A program made the position numbers and the translations under genes. From Victivallales bacterium (GTDB lineage: Bacteria > Verrucomicrobiota > Lentisphaeria > Oligosphaerales > Oligosphaeraceae), in the NCBI GenBank assembly GCA_017535315.1, contig JAFXUD010000002.1, positions 248,001 through 312,000 on the forward strand: a DNA stretch of 64,000 bases. The letters are read 5' to 3'. The notes beneath the pieces are model-generated. The model ran no database searches and was not told the origin of the DNA. It was given only the letters and a program-made list of their open reading frames with translations. This document shows positions 53,030-61,807 of this stretch, in pieces (the first letter of the stretch is position 1; each line of letters begins with the position of its first letter).

Positions 53030-55552
53030 CTACTTGTTTTCCTTTTCTATTTCCTTTTCAACGGCAAGCACGTTGACTGTTGGCTTCGCATTTGCGTCAT
53101 CGGTCAGCACGAATGCATCGTATTTTCCGAAATCAATGGCGATGGTGCTGCCCTTTGCGAGCAATTTTCCATTTCCGCCCAGCAGTCGCACCTTTGATGC
53201 ATCCTTTCCAGGCCAGGTGACATTCACAAGTCCCTTGGGTTCAGGCTTCAGATTTAGCAGGAACACATAGAGTGCCCCGTTATGGTCAAGGGTAATCTGC
53301 CTGATGTCCTCCTTGTCAACGGTGGCCTGTTTGGCGGCAATCGGGGCCAGCAAGGCGTCATTCAGCGCATTGAGTTCTGGCATGATGCCCTTCAGGAAGC
53401 CCAATTTCATATTGGGGTCGCTGAAAATGCCTGCATTGGGCACCAGTTCCCTGTATTTTGTTTTAATATCCCCGATTTTATAGGGAACCGTGCCCCGAAC
53501 ACCAGCGGTTATGCCAGCAAATACAGAGGCCCTTAACTCCCTGTATGTCATCGAACGGTAATTACCTGGTTTCTTATTGAAGCTGTTCCGTTCAAAGGCC
53601 TGCGGGACATAGCAGACTGCCTCGCGTCCCACTTTTTCCACCACGTTGTGAAGCTGATTGTAAAGCGACGTGATGGGAATGCTCAAGTAGTCTTTTGGCT
53701 CAATATAGGGGCTGGGGTAGATGTCAACCCAGTGGACGTCGCAATGGCCAACCTTGTTTATGCATCCTTCGGATGAGTTGTCGCAGCCGACAACCACGTG
53801 GTAGGGATCGTACTCTCTGAGGAACTCATAGACGGTTTTCAGATTTCTAGAGTATTCGGCGCCGCGCGGTTCGTCATAAAGATACCAACCCAAGAACGCA
53901 GGGTGATTTGAAATCCCATCCACCAGCTCCTTGGCGAGGTTTTGGAGATTCTGGTCAAAGGTCGTCTGCTTCTTGCCTTTGACTGTAAAGCCGAAGAAAC
54001 CGATGTTGAACTTGTAGTAAGGCTTCAAGACGACTTTCAGGCCATTCGCCTGGGCATCATCCAGGAACTTAATTATCTTGGGCAAATCGAAGGTGTTGAC
54101 AACGTAGGAGTGGACGACATTGCCGCCAGCCTGGGCGATGAGCGGGAAGGCGTTTTCCGCGCAACCGAAGAAGCCCCTGGGATAGAAAGGCTGTCCATTA
54201 ACGACCATGCACCGCTCTGAATTGAACCACACCTCGTTGCCGCCCTTCAGCGGCGGCAGGATGTTGATGGTTTTCTCCATGCGTCCCAGCAACTTTTCTC
54301 CCCTAAACATCGTGAAAGTCGCAAGGAGCTTGCCAGGCTTCACGTTCGCCAGCGGCACGGTGAAGCATTCCAATTCAGAAGGAGAAAGCTTTTTTGGGGG
54401 AATTATCACCTTACCAGAGCTTAGCTTGACTTCTACCTCGATTCGACACTCCTTGAAAATTGCAGGGCTGACCAACGGCGTCACCTTAAATCGGGCGGTC
54501 TTGTCCTTCATAGTGGAATAGATGTTGTCGCGGTAGAAGGGCCAGATGGTTTCAACGGAGCAGGGGGCTATTTCAATGCTTTTGGCGACATTCGCTGTAA
54601 AGACAAGCCCCTTTTCGTCCGCAAGATAGAAATAGAAACTATATTTACCGCTTTTTGCGATTTTTACGGGAAGGGTGAATGAGATTGCTTTGTCCTTGGG
54701 AATCATCATGTCCCCCACAAAGTCAATCTGGCTACCGTTTTCATCAAGTATGCGGCATTTCAAATCCAGTTTTCCTACGATAGCGGTTTTGATTATGCCT
54801 TTGACGAAGCAGTTCATGGCATCATTGCCAAGTTCTGTAAGTACATCGGAGGAAAAAAGCTCATTGTCGAAGCGCGTAGGGTCAATGGTTATTCCGCTGA
54901 GTAGCGCATAGTCATCCATTTCCTGGAATTTCAGTGCGGCGGGGAAAGAGGAAGGTTCATACTCCTTCCCCCAGTTTTCACGTCCGCACAGGAATCTCCA
55001 GGAGCCACCGCGGCAATTCGGGAAGGCGGCAAAAGGAATGTAGATTTCAAGTTGCCAGCCGCCTTCCTTGAGTTTGCCGACGGCCTTGGTCATGGAAGTC
55101 CATTGGGTGTCGGCGGCCCCGCCTCTGTTGAACGCATCAAACACGCTGCCCGCTGGATTGACGATGATCTGATAATACTCCCTGATGTTTCTGTCTGGAC
55201 TGATGTCGGGCGAGGTCGAGAGAAAGAGTTCAATGCAGTCGTCGTGCCATATTGAATCATCCAGCGGGCGTGGTTCTGACTTGACGCTGTTATCGACACA
55301 ATCCCAGAAGAACCACAGCCCATTGTTGTCGTTCAGAACCTTGAATCGTGCCTGCTCGGCAGCCTCGATGTTCTTCTTGCCGAGTTTTGTGAATCCTTCG
55401 TTCCAGGGAGCCTTATCCCAGGTCGCCTCCGTGGCTTCGCCGTCAAGAACCAGTGCCACTTCGGCAAATGAAACCCGCACCTCGATTGGATTTGCAGACA
55501 AAATCACACACCACAGCAACGCCAACAAAAAAGCAAATGCACCTTTCGACAT
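53030..55552 (-). CDS. Secreted CBM9-like and TIM-barrel glycosidase
   Basis: The product has 840 residues from ATG 55552, chosen because GGAGA lies eight bases upstream and the signal peptide GAFAFLLALLWCVILSA follows. Residues about 20-210 form a CBM9-like module (ALVLDGEATEATWDKAPW, DDCIELFLSTSPD). Beta domains follow. A TIM barrel starts near 450 (MVVNGQPFYPRGFFG), with HPAFLGWYLYDEPRGAEY near 550 carrying the clan GH-A acid/base Glu, and VHWVDIYPSPYIEP beyond. A beta domain ends the protein. Same barrel type as 20287-22209. It lies 30 bases downstream of the LamG gene. Confidence 0.68.
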   Translation of the reverse strand: MSKGAFAFLLALLWCVILSANPIEVRVSFAEVALVLDGEATEATWDKAPWNEGFTKLGKKNIEAAEQARFKVLNDNNGLWFFWDCVDNSVKSEPRPLDDSIWHDDCIELFLSTSPDISPDRNIREYYQIIVNPAGSVFDAFNRGGAADTQWTSMTKAVGKLKEGGWQLEIYIPFAAFPNCRGGSWRFLCGRENWGKEYEPSSFPAALKFQEMDDYALLSGITIDPTRFDNELFSSDVLTELGNDAMNCFVKGIIKTAIVGKLDLKCRILDENGSQIDFVGDMMIPKDKAISFTLPVKIAKSGKYSFYFYLADEKGLVFTANVAKSIEIAPCSVETIWPFYRDNIYSTMKDKTARFKVTPLVSPAIFKECRIEVEVKLSSGKVIIPPKKLSPSELECFTVPLANVKPGKLLATFTMFRGEKLLGRMEKTINILPPLKGGNEVWFNSERCMVVNGQPFYPRGFFGCAENAFPLIAQAGGNVVHSYVVNTFDLPKIIKFLDDAQANGLKVVLKPYYKFNIGFFGFTVKGKKQTTFDQNLQNLAKELVDGISNHPAFLGWYLYDEPRGAEYSRNLKTVYEFLREYDPYHVVVGCDNSSEGCINKVGHCDVHWVDIYPSPYIEPKDYLSIPITSLYNQLHNVVEKVGREAVCYVPQAFERNSFNKKPGNYRSMTYRELRASVFAGITAGVRGTVPYKIGDIKTKYRELVPNAGIFSDPNMKLGFLKGIMPELNALNDALLAPIAAKQATVDKEDIRQITLDHNGALYVFLLNLKPEPKGLVNVTWPGKDASKVRLLGGNGKLLAKGSTIAIDFGKYDAFVLTDDANAKPTVNVLAVEKEIEKENK

Positions 55553-55582
55553 AATGTCATTCTCCATCATATAGTTCCATGT

Positions 55583-56278
55583 TTATTTCAACTCAGCTAA
55601 ATACGCTTCTACAAGAGCCGAGTGGGACAATGCGCCCTTGTAGATTTTCAGTTCGTCCAACGCGCCTTGTGCAGGATAGGCATAGCCGCTGCGATACGTC
55701 CCGACAGACAAGGGGCCTTTTCCGAGCGTGAACTGAATCTTGTCTTTTGCCTTTTGGACGGCATCAATGTAAATGATGCAATATTCACCATCATAGACGA
55801 CAGCCACTTGAAACCAGCGCTTAAGAGGAAGAAGCACCGTGGAGGAATTCGTGCTTACGGTGTGGACATTCTTGCCATCTCCCGTGCGCGCAGCCAGCGA
55901 GTTGTAGAAAAAAGTGAGCCTGAATCCTGGCCCCCGCTCTCCACCAAGGGAAAGCAATTCCTTGAATTGACGATAGGTGCTGTTTTCGTCCAGTTTAACC
56001 CATAGGGTGGCGGTGAATGGATTCACGAATGTATCGGACGCAATCGGTATGGAGACGCCACACGCCACATTTCTGGCATTTGGATCGTCCTGCTTTGGAA
56101 AATAAAGAGCCTTGCCATACAAGCCTTCCGCCTGCTGAAGTCGAGCAACCTTGCCATTACAGCCGCCAATGCTGTCTATTATTTCACTTCCGTCAAAACG
56201 GTAATAATGGGCCAGTGGAGACTCCTCCGCAAAAATATCCGCGCAAAGCAACATGGCTACCAGAACTGCTATTTTCAT
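55583..56278 (-). CDS. Secreted LamG-like jelly-roll protein
   Basis: The product has 231 residues with signal peptide MKIAVLVAMLLCADIFA. A single concanavalin A-like (LamG) domain fills the rest: LAHYYRFDGSEIIDSIGGCN at the start, TATLWVKLDENSTY and WFQVAVVYDGEYCIIYIDAV in the middle, and GALDELKIYKGALSHSALVE at the end. These motifs are standard for glycan-binding LamG modules. No catalytic domain is attached, so it may be a binding protein for the neighbouring glycosidase, whose gene starts 30 bases downstream. Confidence 0.8.
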   Translation of the reverse strand: MKIAVLVAMLLCADIFAEESPLAHYYRFDGSEIIDSIGGCNGKVARLQQAEGLYGKALYFPKQDDPNARNVACGVSIPIASDTFVNPFTATLWVKLDENSTYRQFKELLSLGGERGPGFRLTFFYNSLAARTGDGKNVHTVSTNSSTVLLPLKRWFQVAVVYDGEYCIIYIDAVQKAKDKIQFTLGKGPLSVGTYRSGYAYPAQGALDELKIYKGALSHSALVEAYLAELK

Positions 56279-56567
56279 ATTCTCGCCTGTGATATTTTGT
56301 CCTTCGAGGTAATTTCCAATTAGTATAGCATATTTACCTGAAAAATCTAACTTGCATTTCTATTTATGCGTGCTTGGTCCCATAAGCGCTTCATGAATAG
56401 ATCAAATTGTTAATGCCTGTGGAGTTTTTTCGCCAGCATATGCTGACATAGTTTTTAAGGCATTTTGTGTCTTGAAAAATGCATACAAGTGATTAAGTTA
56501 TTATATAGAGGTGATTCTTAACAAGCCTCTGTATTATTGCAAATGCACCATTAAGGAGAGTTGAACT
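56279..56567. other. Gene-free region ahead of TMEM43-like gene
   Basis: 289 bases, AT-rich, between divergent genes. cgaggtaatttcc near 56306 resembles the end of the 9541 hairpin repeat. The 12-bp palindrome cagcatatgctg lies at 56434-56445, flanked by aatgcct and aggcatt. No gene is seen and no promoter stands out clearly. Confidence 0.4.
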
Positions 56568-57884
56568 ATGGCTGACAGCAACACTGTTGTGACAACCCAA
56601 TCGTATTTTTCACGCATCGGCAATTCTATCAAAGGAATTGGCATAGGGGTAATCCTGTTCATCGTCGCGTTTCCGCTGCTTTTCTGGAACGAAGGACGTG
56701 CTGTAAAAACCGCCAAAGCCCTGAAAGAAGGTGCGAAAACGGTCATCTCCGTGGCATCCGACAAGGTGGATCCCGCCAACCAGGACAAGTTGATTCATTT
56801 TACGGGTAAGACCGCCACGGTCGATATGCTGATGGATCCGATTTTCCAGATCAACTACAACGGCATCGTCCTGAGGCGCAAGGTTGAGATGTTCCAGTGG
56901 GTTGAAAATGCCTCCACCGAGACCAAGAAGAAGGTCGGCGGCTCCGAAGAAAAGACCACGACCTACACATACGCGCAGGAGTGGAACGAAAACGCTGTTG
57001 ACTCCTCCAATTTCTACAACAAGGAGGGGCACATTAATCCTCCGATGAACTACAAAGCCGAGAAATATGTCGCTTCACACGTCACTGTCGGAGCCTTTAT
57101 CCTGCCTGAAAACATGATTTCCAGCATTGGTGGCGACATGCCCTTTGCGATTGACGAAGCCGCTGCCGCACCCGTTCTAACCGCCATTCCGAACGCCTAC
57201 CGTCTGCTTGATGGCACTGGATACTACGTGGCTGCAGGCGACGCCATCGGCACCCCTGCTGGCTGTGCCCCCAAGGTGGTGGCCGCCGCGACGCAGACTG
57301 TCGGCGCCATTGTGAATGGCCTCAACAACGTCCAGAGTGGCACCCAGACCGCTCAGCAGGCTGGCAACACCATCGCCAATGCCGCTGTTGGTACCACACG
57401 TGCACCCGTTGTGGGGGATATGCGCATCTCCTTCTTTGTTGTTCCGCAGCAGAAGGATGTCAGCATCATTGCCAAACAGAACGGCAACACCCTCGCGAGC
57501 TACCAAATCACTAAGGATAGAAGCCTTCAGATGTTACAGAATGGTGTCAAAACCGCTGACGAAATGTTTACCAGCGCTCAAAAGGGAAACACCATGATAA
57601 CCTGGCTTCTGCGCATTATTGGCTTCTTCGTCATGTTCACTGGCCTCAAGATGGTTTTTGGCCCACTTGGTGTTCTGGCAGATGTCCTGCCCTTCCTGGG
57701 CAGTCTGGTTCGCATGGGGACGGGCTTGCTCTCCTTCCTCATTGCGTTGCCCTGCTCGCTGGTGACCATTGCCATTGCCTGGATTGTCTATCGTCCTGTA
57801 TTGGGGGTCATCCTGCTGGTGGTTGCAGTCGGTGCCATCGTGATGCTGTTCAAGAACAGAAAGTCTGCAGCCGTTGCCGCGTAG
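56568..57884 (+). CDS. TMEM43 family membrane protein
   Basis: The product has 438 residues with AAGGAG ahead of the start. An N-terminal span (IGIGVILFIVAFPLLFWNEG) is followed by a long extra-cytoplasmic region with VEMFQWVENASTETKKKV, YAQEWNENAVDSSNF and GDMRISFFVVPQQKDVSIIA. Three or four C-terminal spans follow (RIIGFFVMFTGLKMVFGPLG and onward). The FLLFWNEGRA and FQWVE segments match the TMEM43/LUMA family (DUF1625). Bacterial members have no established role that I know. The gene stands alone, 51 bases ahead of the GMP synthase gene. Confidence 0.85.
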   Translation: MADSNTVVTTQSYFSRIGNSIKGIGIGVILFIVAFPLLFWNEGRAVKTAKALKEGAKTVISVASDKVDPANQDKLIHFTGKTATVDMLMDPIFQINYNGIVLRRKVEMFQWVENASTETKKKVGGSEEKTTTYTYAQEWNENAVDSSNFYNKEGHINPPMNYKAEKYVASHVTVGAFILPENMISSIGGDMPFAIDEAAAAPVLTAIPNAYRLLDGTGYYVAAGDAIGTPAGCAPKVVAAATQTVGAIVNGLNNVQSGTQTAQQAGNTIANAAVGTTRAPVVGDMRISFFVVPQQKDVSIIAKQNGNTLASYQITKDRSLQMLQNGVKTADEMFTSAQKGNTMITWLLRIIGFFVMFTGLKMVFGPLGVLADVLPFLGSLVRMGTGLLSFLIALPCSLVTIAIAWIVYRPVLGVILLVVAVGAIVMLFKNRKSAAVAA

Positions 57885-57935
57885 TTTTTACGAGGGGACG
57901 CAGTCCCCTGATCAATTAACCATAAGGAAACATCA

Positions 57936-59210
57936 ATGAAACAGACACCTGAAACCGTCGTTCTTCTGAACTTCGTCTGTGAGGACATTCAGAAGATTGC
58001 CCGCGGTATTCGTGCAGAGCACATCTACACAATGTGCATGCCCTATACGGTGGGCGATGAGCGTCTGTTGCAGGAGAAGCCAGTTGGGTTGGTTGTGTGT
58101 GTGGACGAGAACGCTCCCGCGCACGACGAGGCTCTTTCGCGCTTCAAGGCGCTTGGCATTCCTCTGCTGCAGTTGACCATTCACAAGGGTGACCATGCCA
58201 CTGAGATAGCGGAGGCTGTGGCGTTCTGCAAAAACACCTGCAAGTGCCAGGGATTGTGGAAGCTGGAGAACTTCGTTGACGAGGCGGTAGCGGACATTCG
58301 CAAGCAGGTTGGCGACCAGAAGGTCGTCCTGGGGCTTTCGGGAGGCGTGGATTCCTCCGTTGTGGCGGCTCTGATTCACAAGGCCATTGGAAAGCAACTC
58401 ACCTGCGTCTTCGTCAATCACGGTCTGCTCCGCAAGAACGAGCCTGAAATGGTACAGAAGGTATTCGCCAAGACCTTCGGTATGAACCTCGTCTATGTCG
58501 ATGCATCCAACCGTTTCTTGGACAAGTTGGCGGGGGTGGGCGACCCAGAGCAGAAGCGAAAAATCATCGGCAAGGAGTTTATCGACGTCTTTGCCGAGGA
58601 GGCTGCCAAAGTGAACGCCCCCTTCTTGGGACAGGGAACCATCTACCCCGACATCCTGGAGAGCATCCCGTTTGACGGGAATCCTGCTGGTGTCATCAAG
58701 AGCCACCACAACGTTGGCGGTCTGCCAAAGGACCTGAAGTTCAAGCTGGTGGAGCCTGTCGAACGGCTCTTCAAGGACGAAGTCCGAGTGGTGGGACGCA
58801 TGCTTGGTCTGCCGTCGGAGCTGATTGACCGTCATCCCTTCCCTGGTCCGTCGCTTGGTGTGCGCCATGTCGGGGCTATCGACCGCAAGACGCTGGCCAT
58901 CCTGCGCGAGGCGGATGCCATCGTTACGGACGAGCTGCTGAAGTCGGGCTGGTACCAGAAGACCTGGCAGACCTTCGCCATCTTTGTGCCTGTCAAGACC
59001 GTTGGCATGAAGGACCACAAGCGTACCTATGAGTACGTCATTGCCATCCGCTCCATCAACACCGTGGATGCCGTGACGGCGCAGGTCGTGAGGCTCCCCT
59101 GGGAGCTGCTTGAGACCATGTCCAGTCGCATCATAGCCGAGGTGGATGGAGTCAACCGCGTCGTCTATGACATCACCCAGAAGCCACCGGGCACCATCGA
59201 GTGGGAATAA
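57936..59210 (+). CDS. guaA: GMP synthase with vestigial amidotransferase domain
   Basis: The product has 424 residues against about 510-525 for normal bacterial enzymes. The ATP-pyrophosphatase part is complete: LGLSGGVDSSVVAALIH near 131-147, GQGTIYPDILES, SHHNVGGLP, HPFPGPSLGVR, and the dimerisation end KPPGTIEWE. The first 110 residues align with only the start of a class I glutamine amidotransferase (VVLLNFVCEDIQKIARGIRA, VGLVVCVDENAP). They stop before the nucleophile elbow, so the catalytic Cys, His and Glu are all missing. The enzyme should convert XMP to GMP with free ammonia or with a separate glutaminase. AAGGAA precedes the start; a strong terminator follows. Confidence 0.92.
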   Translation: MKQTPETVVLLNFVCEDIQKIARGIRAEHIYTMCMPYTVGDERLLQEKPVGLVVCVDENAPAHDEALSRFKALGIPLLQLTIHKGDHATEIAEAVAFCKNTCKCQGLWKLENFVDEAVADIRKQVGDQKVVLGLSGGVDSSVVAALIHKAIGKQLTCVFVNHGLLRKNEPEMVQKVFAKTFGMNLVYVDASNRFLDKLAGVGDPEQKRKIIGKEFIDVFAEEAAKVNAPFLGQGTIYPDILESIPFDGNPAGVIKSHHNVGGLPKDLKFKLVEPVERLFKDEVRVVGRMLGLPSELIDRHPFPGPSLGVRHVGAIDRKTLAILREADAIVTDELLKSGWYQKTWQTFAIFVPVKTVGMKDHKRTYEYVIAIRSINTVDAVTAQVVRLPWELLETMSSRIIAEVDGVNRVVYDITQKPPGTIEWE

Positions 59211-59238
59211 ACAATTGAAGATTAATGCATTATGAAAA

Positions 59239-59274
59239 AAGGGCTGTCGCAGGTGCGACAGCCCTTTTTTTTCG
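59239..59274. terminator. Bidirectional intrinsic terminator
   Basis: gggctgtcgc (59241-59250) pairs with gcgacagccc (59255-59264) around loop aggt, with six A before and eight T after. It lies between converging genes (guaA ending 59210 and the DegT gene ending 59305) and can serve both strands. Confidence 0.95.
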
Positions 59275-59304
59275 TCAGGCATGTGAGTGCCTGACTACAG
59301 GAGA

Positions 59305-60519
59305 TCAATCGACGTAATACTCTTCCATGACCTTCGCGACGGCGTCGCAGTACTTGTCCTGGTCGGCGCGCGAGGTCATAAGCCATGTCAGGGAGGTCAT
59401 CATGATCTTGTTCATGACGATGTCCTCGGCGACCTCGTTGCTGGCGATGCGGTAATCCTCGGGTTTGACGGACCAGAGGCGCTGGCGGTACATGGGTTGT
59501 CCCCAGCCTTCCCAGAGGGCTGCGCCTTCGGCGGTGACGGCTGCACAGACATCCTTCTTCGTGATGCCTTCCTTGAGGTGCGTGTTGTCAACCATCATGG
59601 TGTAGGTATAGAAGCTCTGCGTGGTGGCCTTGCGTCCGCGTGCTTGGACGGTAATGCCAGGGATGGCGTTCAGCTTCTTGCGCATGTATTCAGCGCTTTC
59701 TTCGCGGAGCTGGGTATCCTCCTTGAGGTGCTCAAGCTGGCTCAGAAGGATGGCGGCCTGGAAGTCGGTGACGCGGTAGTTGTGGCAGAGAAGCCCCATT
59801 GGCGGCGGGGTGCCCTTCTGGCCCTGCTTGGCGGCATATTGGTAGCCGATGTGAGAGAGGCGACCGAGGATTTCAGCCAGTTGCTCATCGTTGGTGATGC
59901 AGGCACCGCCTTCGCCAGAGGCAAGAATCTTGGATTCCTGGAAGCTGAAGGAGCCGATATTGCCGAGGGTGCCGACGTGCTTGCCGTCCCAGCAGCCGCC
60001 GTGAGCGTGTGCGCAGTCTTCAACAACATAGAGGTTGTGCTTTTTGGCAATCTCCAGAATCCTGTCCATATCGGCAATGGAACCGAAGAGGTGGACGGGG
60101 ATGATGGCCTTGGTCTTGGAGGTGATGGCTGCTTCGATTTTATTGGGGTCGAGGCAGAGGGTGTCGGGTTCGATATCGACGACGACAGGGACTGCGCGGC
60201 GATAGACGACCGCTTCGCCAGTGGCAAGCCATGTGTGGGCGGGGACGATGACTTCATCGCCGTCGCCAATGCCTAGCGCCTGCAGGGCGAGTTCGAGGGT
60301 GACGGTGCCGTTGGCCATCATGGCGCAGTATTTTGCGCCAGTGTATTCAGCGTATTTTTCGTTGAAGAGGATTTCCTGTGGGCCGTAGAATGACCACTTG
60401 TGTCCAAGGTAGATTTCCTTGAGCTTTTCAGCGGTTTCAGGGTAAACAGGTGGCCATTTTGGAACAATTGCTGGTGTCTCAAAGACTTTCGAGCCGCCAT
60501 TGATGGCAAGTTTTGACAT
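59305..60519 (-). CDS. DegT/DnrJ/EryC1 family aminotransferase
   Basis: The product has 404 residues from ATG 60519, chosen for AAGGAGA at 60531-60525; an upstream ATG has none. It is a fold-type I PLP enzyme: YCAMMANGTVTLELALQALG near 64-83, VIVPAHTWLATGEAV, VVEDCAHAHGG (167-175) holding the PLP-stacking acid pair, and SFSFQESKILASGEGGAC with Schiff-base Lys197. Family members aminate keto-sugars for surface glycans or antibiotics, or act in AHBA-type synthesis. The opening MSKLAINGGSKVF matches the subgroup found in many PVC genomes with an unknown sugar substrate. Confidence 0.9.
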   Translation of the reverse strand: MSKLAINGGSKVFETPAIVPKWPPVYPETAEKLKEIYLGHKWSFYGPQEILFNEKYAEYTGAKYCAMMANGTVTLELALQALGIGDGDEVIVPAHTWLATGEAVVYRRAVPVVVDIEPDTLCLDPNKIEAAITSKTKAIIPVHLFGSIADMDRILEIAKKHNLYVVEDCAHAHGGCWDGKHVGTLGNIGSFSFQESKILASGEGGACITNDEQLAEILGRLSHIGYQYAAKQGQKGTPPPMGLLCHNYRVTDFQAAILLSQLEHLKEDTQLREESAEYMRKKLNAIPGITVQARGRKATTQSFYTYTMMVDNTHLKEGITKKDVCAAVTAEGAALWEGWGQPMYRQRLWSVKPEDYRIASNEVAEDIVMNKIMMTSLTWLMTSRADQDKYCDAVAKVMEEYYVD

Positions 60520-60562
60520 GTGTTTTCTCCTTAGTGTTTTTTTGTGGGAAGTTAAGAAATAA

Positions 60563-61051
60563 CTATTTTCCTTGTACTTGTTGTATCTTTTTCTGGATGG
60601 CGGCCTGAAGCTCTGGCTGGTGTGCTGCGAGCCTCTGGCTGGCAAGTTTGATGGCCTGCTGCGTGATGAGCGGTTGCTTCTCCTTGAATTTCTTCCCTAG
60701 GTCAGACTGATAGAACTCGGCAACCTTCGCATTGTCTTTTTCCACGCTGGCAGCCTTTTTCAGTTCAGGGGCCGTGAAATGCTCCAGGAAGAGGTCGGCT
60801 ATCTCCTTCTTGAGGGATTCGTATTTGAAGTACTTGTTTGCAAAGGCGACGATTTCAGGCTTGAAGTTTGCCATCATCGGATTGCGGCTCAATTGCGCCT
60901 CAATGGCCTTTTTCTTGGCATTCTCGAAGGTTGTCTTGAGGTTGATTCTTTTCATGAAGGCATAGCATGTCTCGTATTCATCGTCGGAATGGGTCTGCGC
61001 AAATGCCGCGCAGCAGAGGCAAAGCAGGAAGGCGAAGAGAGTTCTTGTCAT
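60563..61051 (-). CDS. Secreted DUF2059-like protein
   Basis: The product has 162 residues from ATG 61051, where the signal peptide TLFAFLLCLCCAAFA begins and AAAGGA lies upstream. The mature part is helical and Lys-rich; KVAEFYQSDLGKKFKEKQPL is the characteristic DUF2059 segment, and the end is Gln-rich. Members are small periplasmic proteins of unknown function. It lies 43 bases upstream of the DegT gene start and 71 bases past the end of tsaB. Confidence 0.7.
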   Translation of the reverse strand: MTRTLFAFLLCLCCAAFAQTHSDDEYETCYAFMKRINLKTTFENAKKKAIEAQLSRNPMMANFKPEIVAFANKYFKYESLKKEIADLFLEHFTAPELKKAASVEKDNAKVAEFYQSDLGKKFKEKQPLITQQAIKLASQRLAAHQPELQAAIQKKIQQVQGK

Positions 61052-61122
61052 GGTAGTGATTCCTTTTTTGAGAAGGTTGGAATTTGAAATTACCTCATTT
61101 GAAAAGTGGGATTGAAACGGTC

Positions 61123-61746
61123 TCATGCATCGACAGGAGGCCTGACGTAAATGGGTTCGATATCGGGGGTGCCCAGCCAAGGGTAATAGGCTGGAGGCGC
61201 GTCCAGCAGTTCCTTGGCTGAAGGTTGCGGGGTGATGACAAGGGGAATGGGGAACTTCCCCTCTAGATCTGCATCGGCAGAGCAGGTGAAGTCGGCTTCA
61301 AGGGCTTTCGGCCATGCGTCGGCTCTTGAGAACAGCATGGAGTTGCCGACAGGCGTGACGTTGTCGGCGACTTGAAAGAGCGATGCATAGAGTTTTCCGC
61401 AGCGTGCATTGTGGATGACAGCGATGCGTCCCTGTTTCCCGATGGATTTTGCGATGGCATAGCCGCTGGCGACGCCTCGTGCCTTCGCACCTGTGCCTGT
61501 GCAGATTCCCTTCACAAGAGCGAGCGCGAAGCGTATGCCAGCGAAACTGCCTGGGCCAAGACCAACGGTCCACCCTTCGACATCCCTTATGGTGAGGGAA
61601 TGGCGGGCGAGGAAATCCGTCAGACAGGGCATGAATTCACTGTCGCTTTCACGGCGAAAGCCCAGATTTTCCAGAGAAAAGATGCCTTCCTGAGTGGAAA
61701 GGGCGATGGAACATTCTCTGGAATTCTCGATGGAAAGTTGTATCAT
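61123..61746 (-). CDS. tsaB: TsaB, tRNA t6A37 threonylcarbamoyltransferase partner
   Basis: The product has 207 residues from ATG 61746, which gives the family opening MIQLSIENS. ATG 61770 has a better ribosome site (AGGAAG) and would add eight residues. The Gcp-like ASKHA fold shows GWTVGLGPGSFAGIRFALAL near 60-80, GVASGYAIAKSIG, and IPLVITPQPSAKELL; the family ending is IYVRPPVD. TsaB is the inactive paralogue that forms the TsaBD complex for N6-threonylcarbamoyl-adenosine synthesis. No tsaD, tsaC or tsaE is in the window. The gene sits 61 bases after the TPR gene. Confidence 0.88.
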   Translation of the reverse strand: MIQLSIENSRECSIALSTQEGIFSLENLGFRRESDSEFMPCLTDFLARHSLTIRDVEGWTVGLGPGSFAGIRFALALVKGICTGTGAKARGVASGYAIAKSIGKQGRIAVIHNARCGKLYASLFQVADNVTPVGNSMLFSRADAWPKALEADFTCSADADLEGKFPIPLVITPQPSAKELLDAPPAYYPWLGTPDIEPIYVRPPVDA

Positions 61747-61807
61747 GGTTGTTATATGTGCGTGCTTCATGCGCCCAGCTTCCTGTTCGCGCTTCGCGTG
61801 CACCACG

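Noticed and set aside
57933-59282. 449-codon open frame antisense to guaA
   Set aside because: It lies fully opposite a clear GMP synthase gene and matches no family; long antisense frames are common here because of codon bias.
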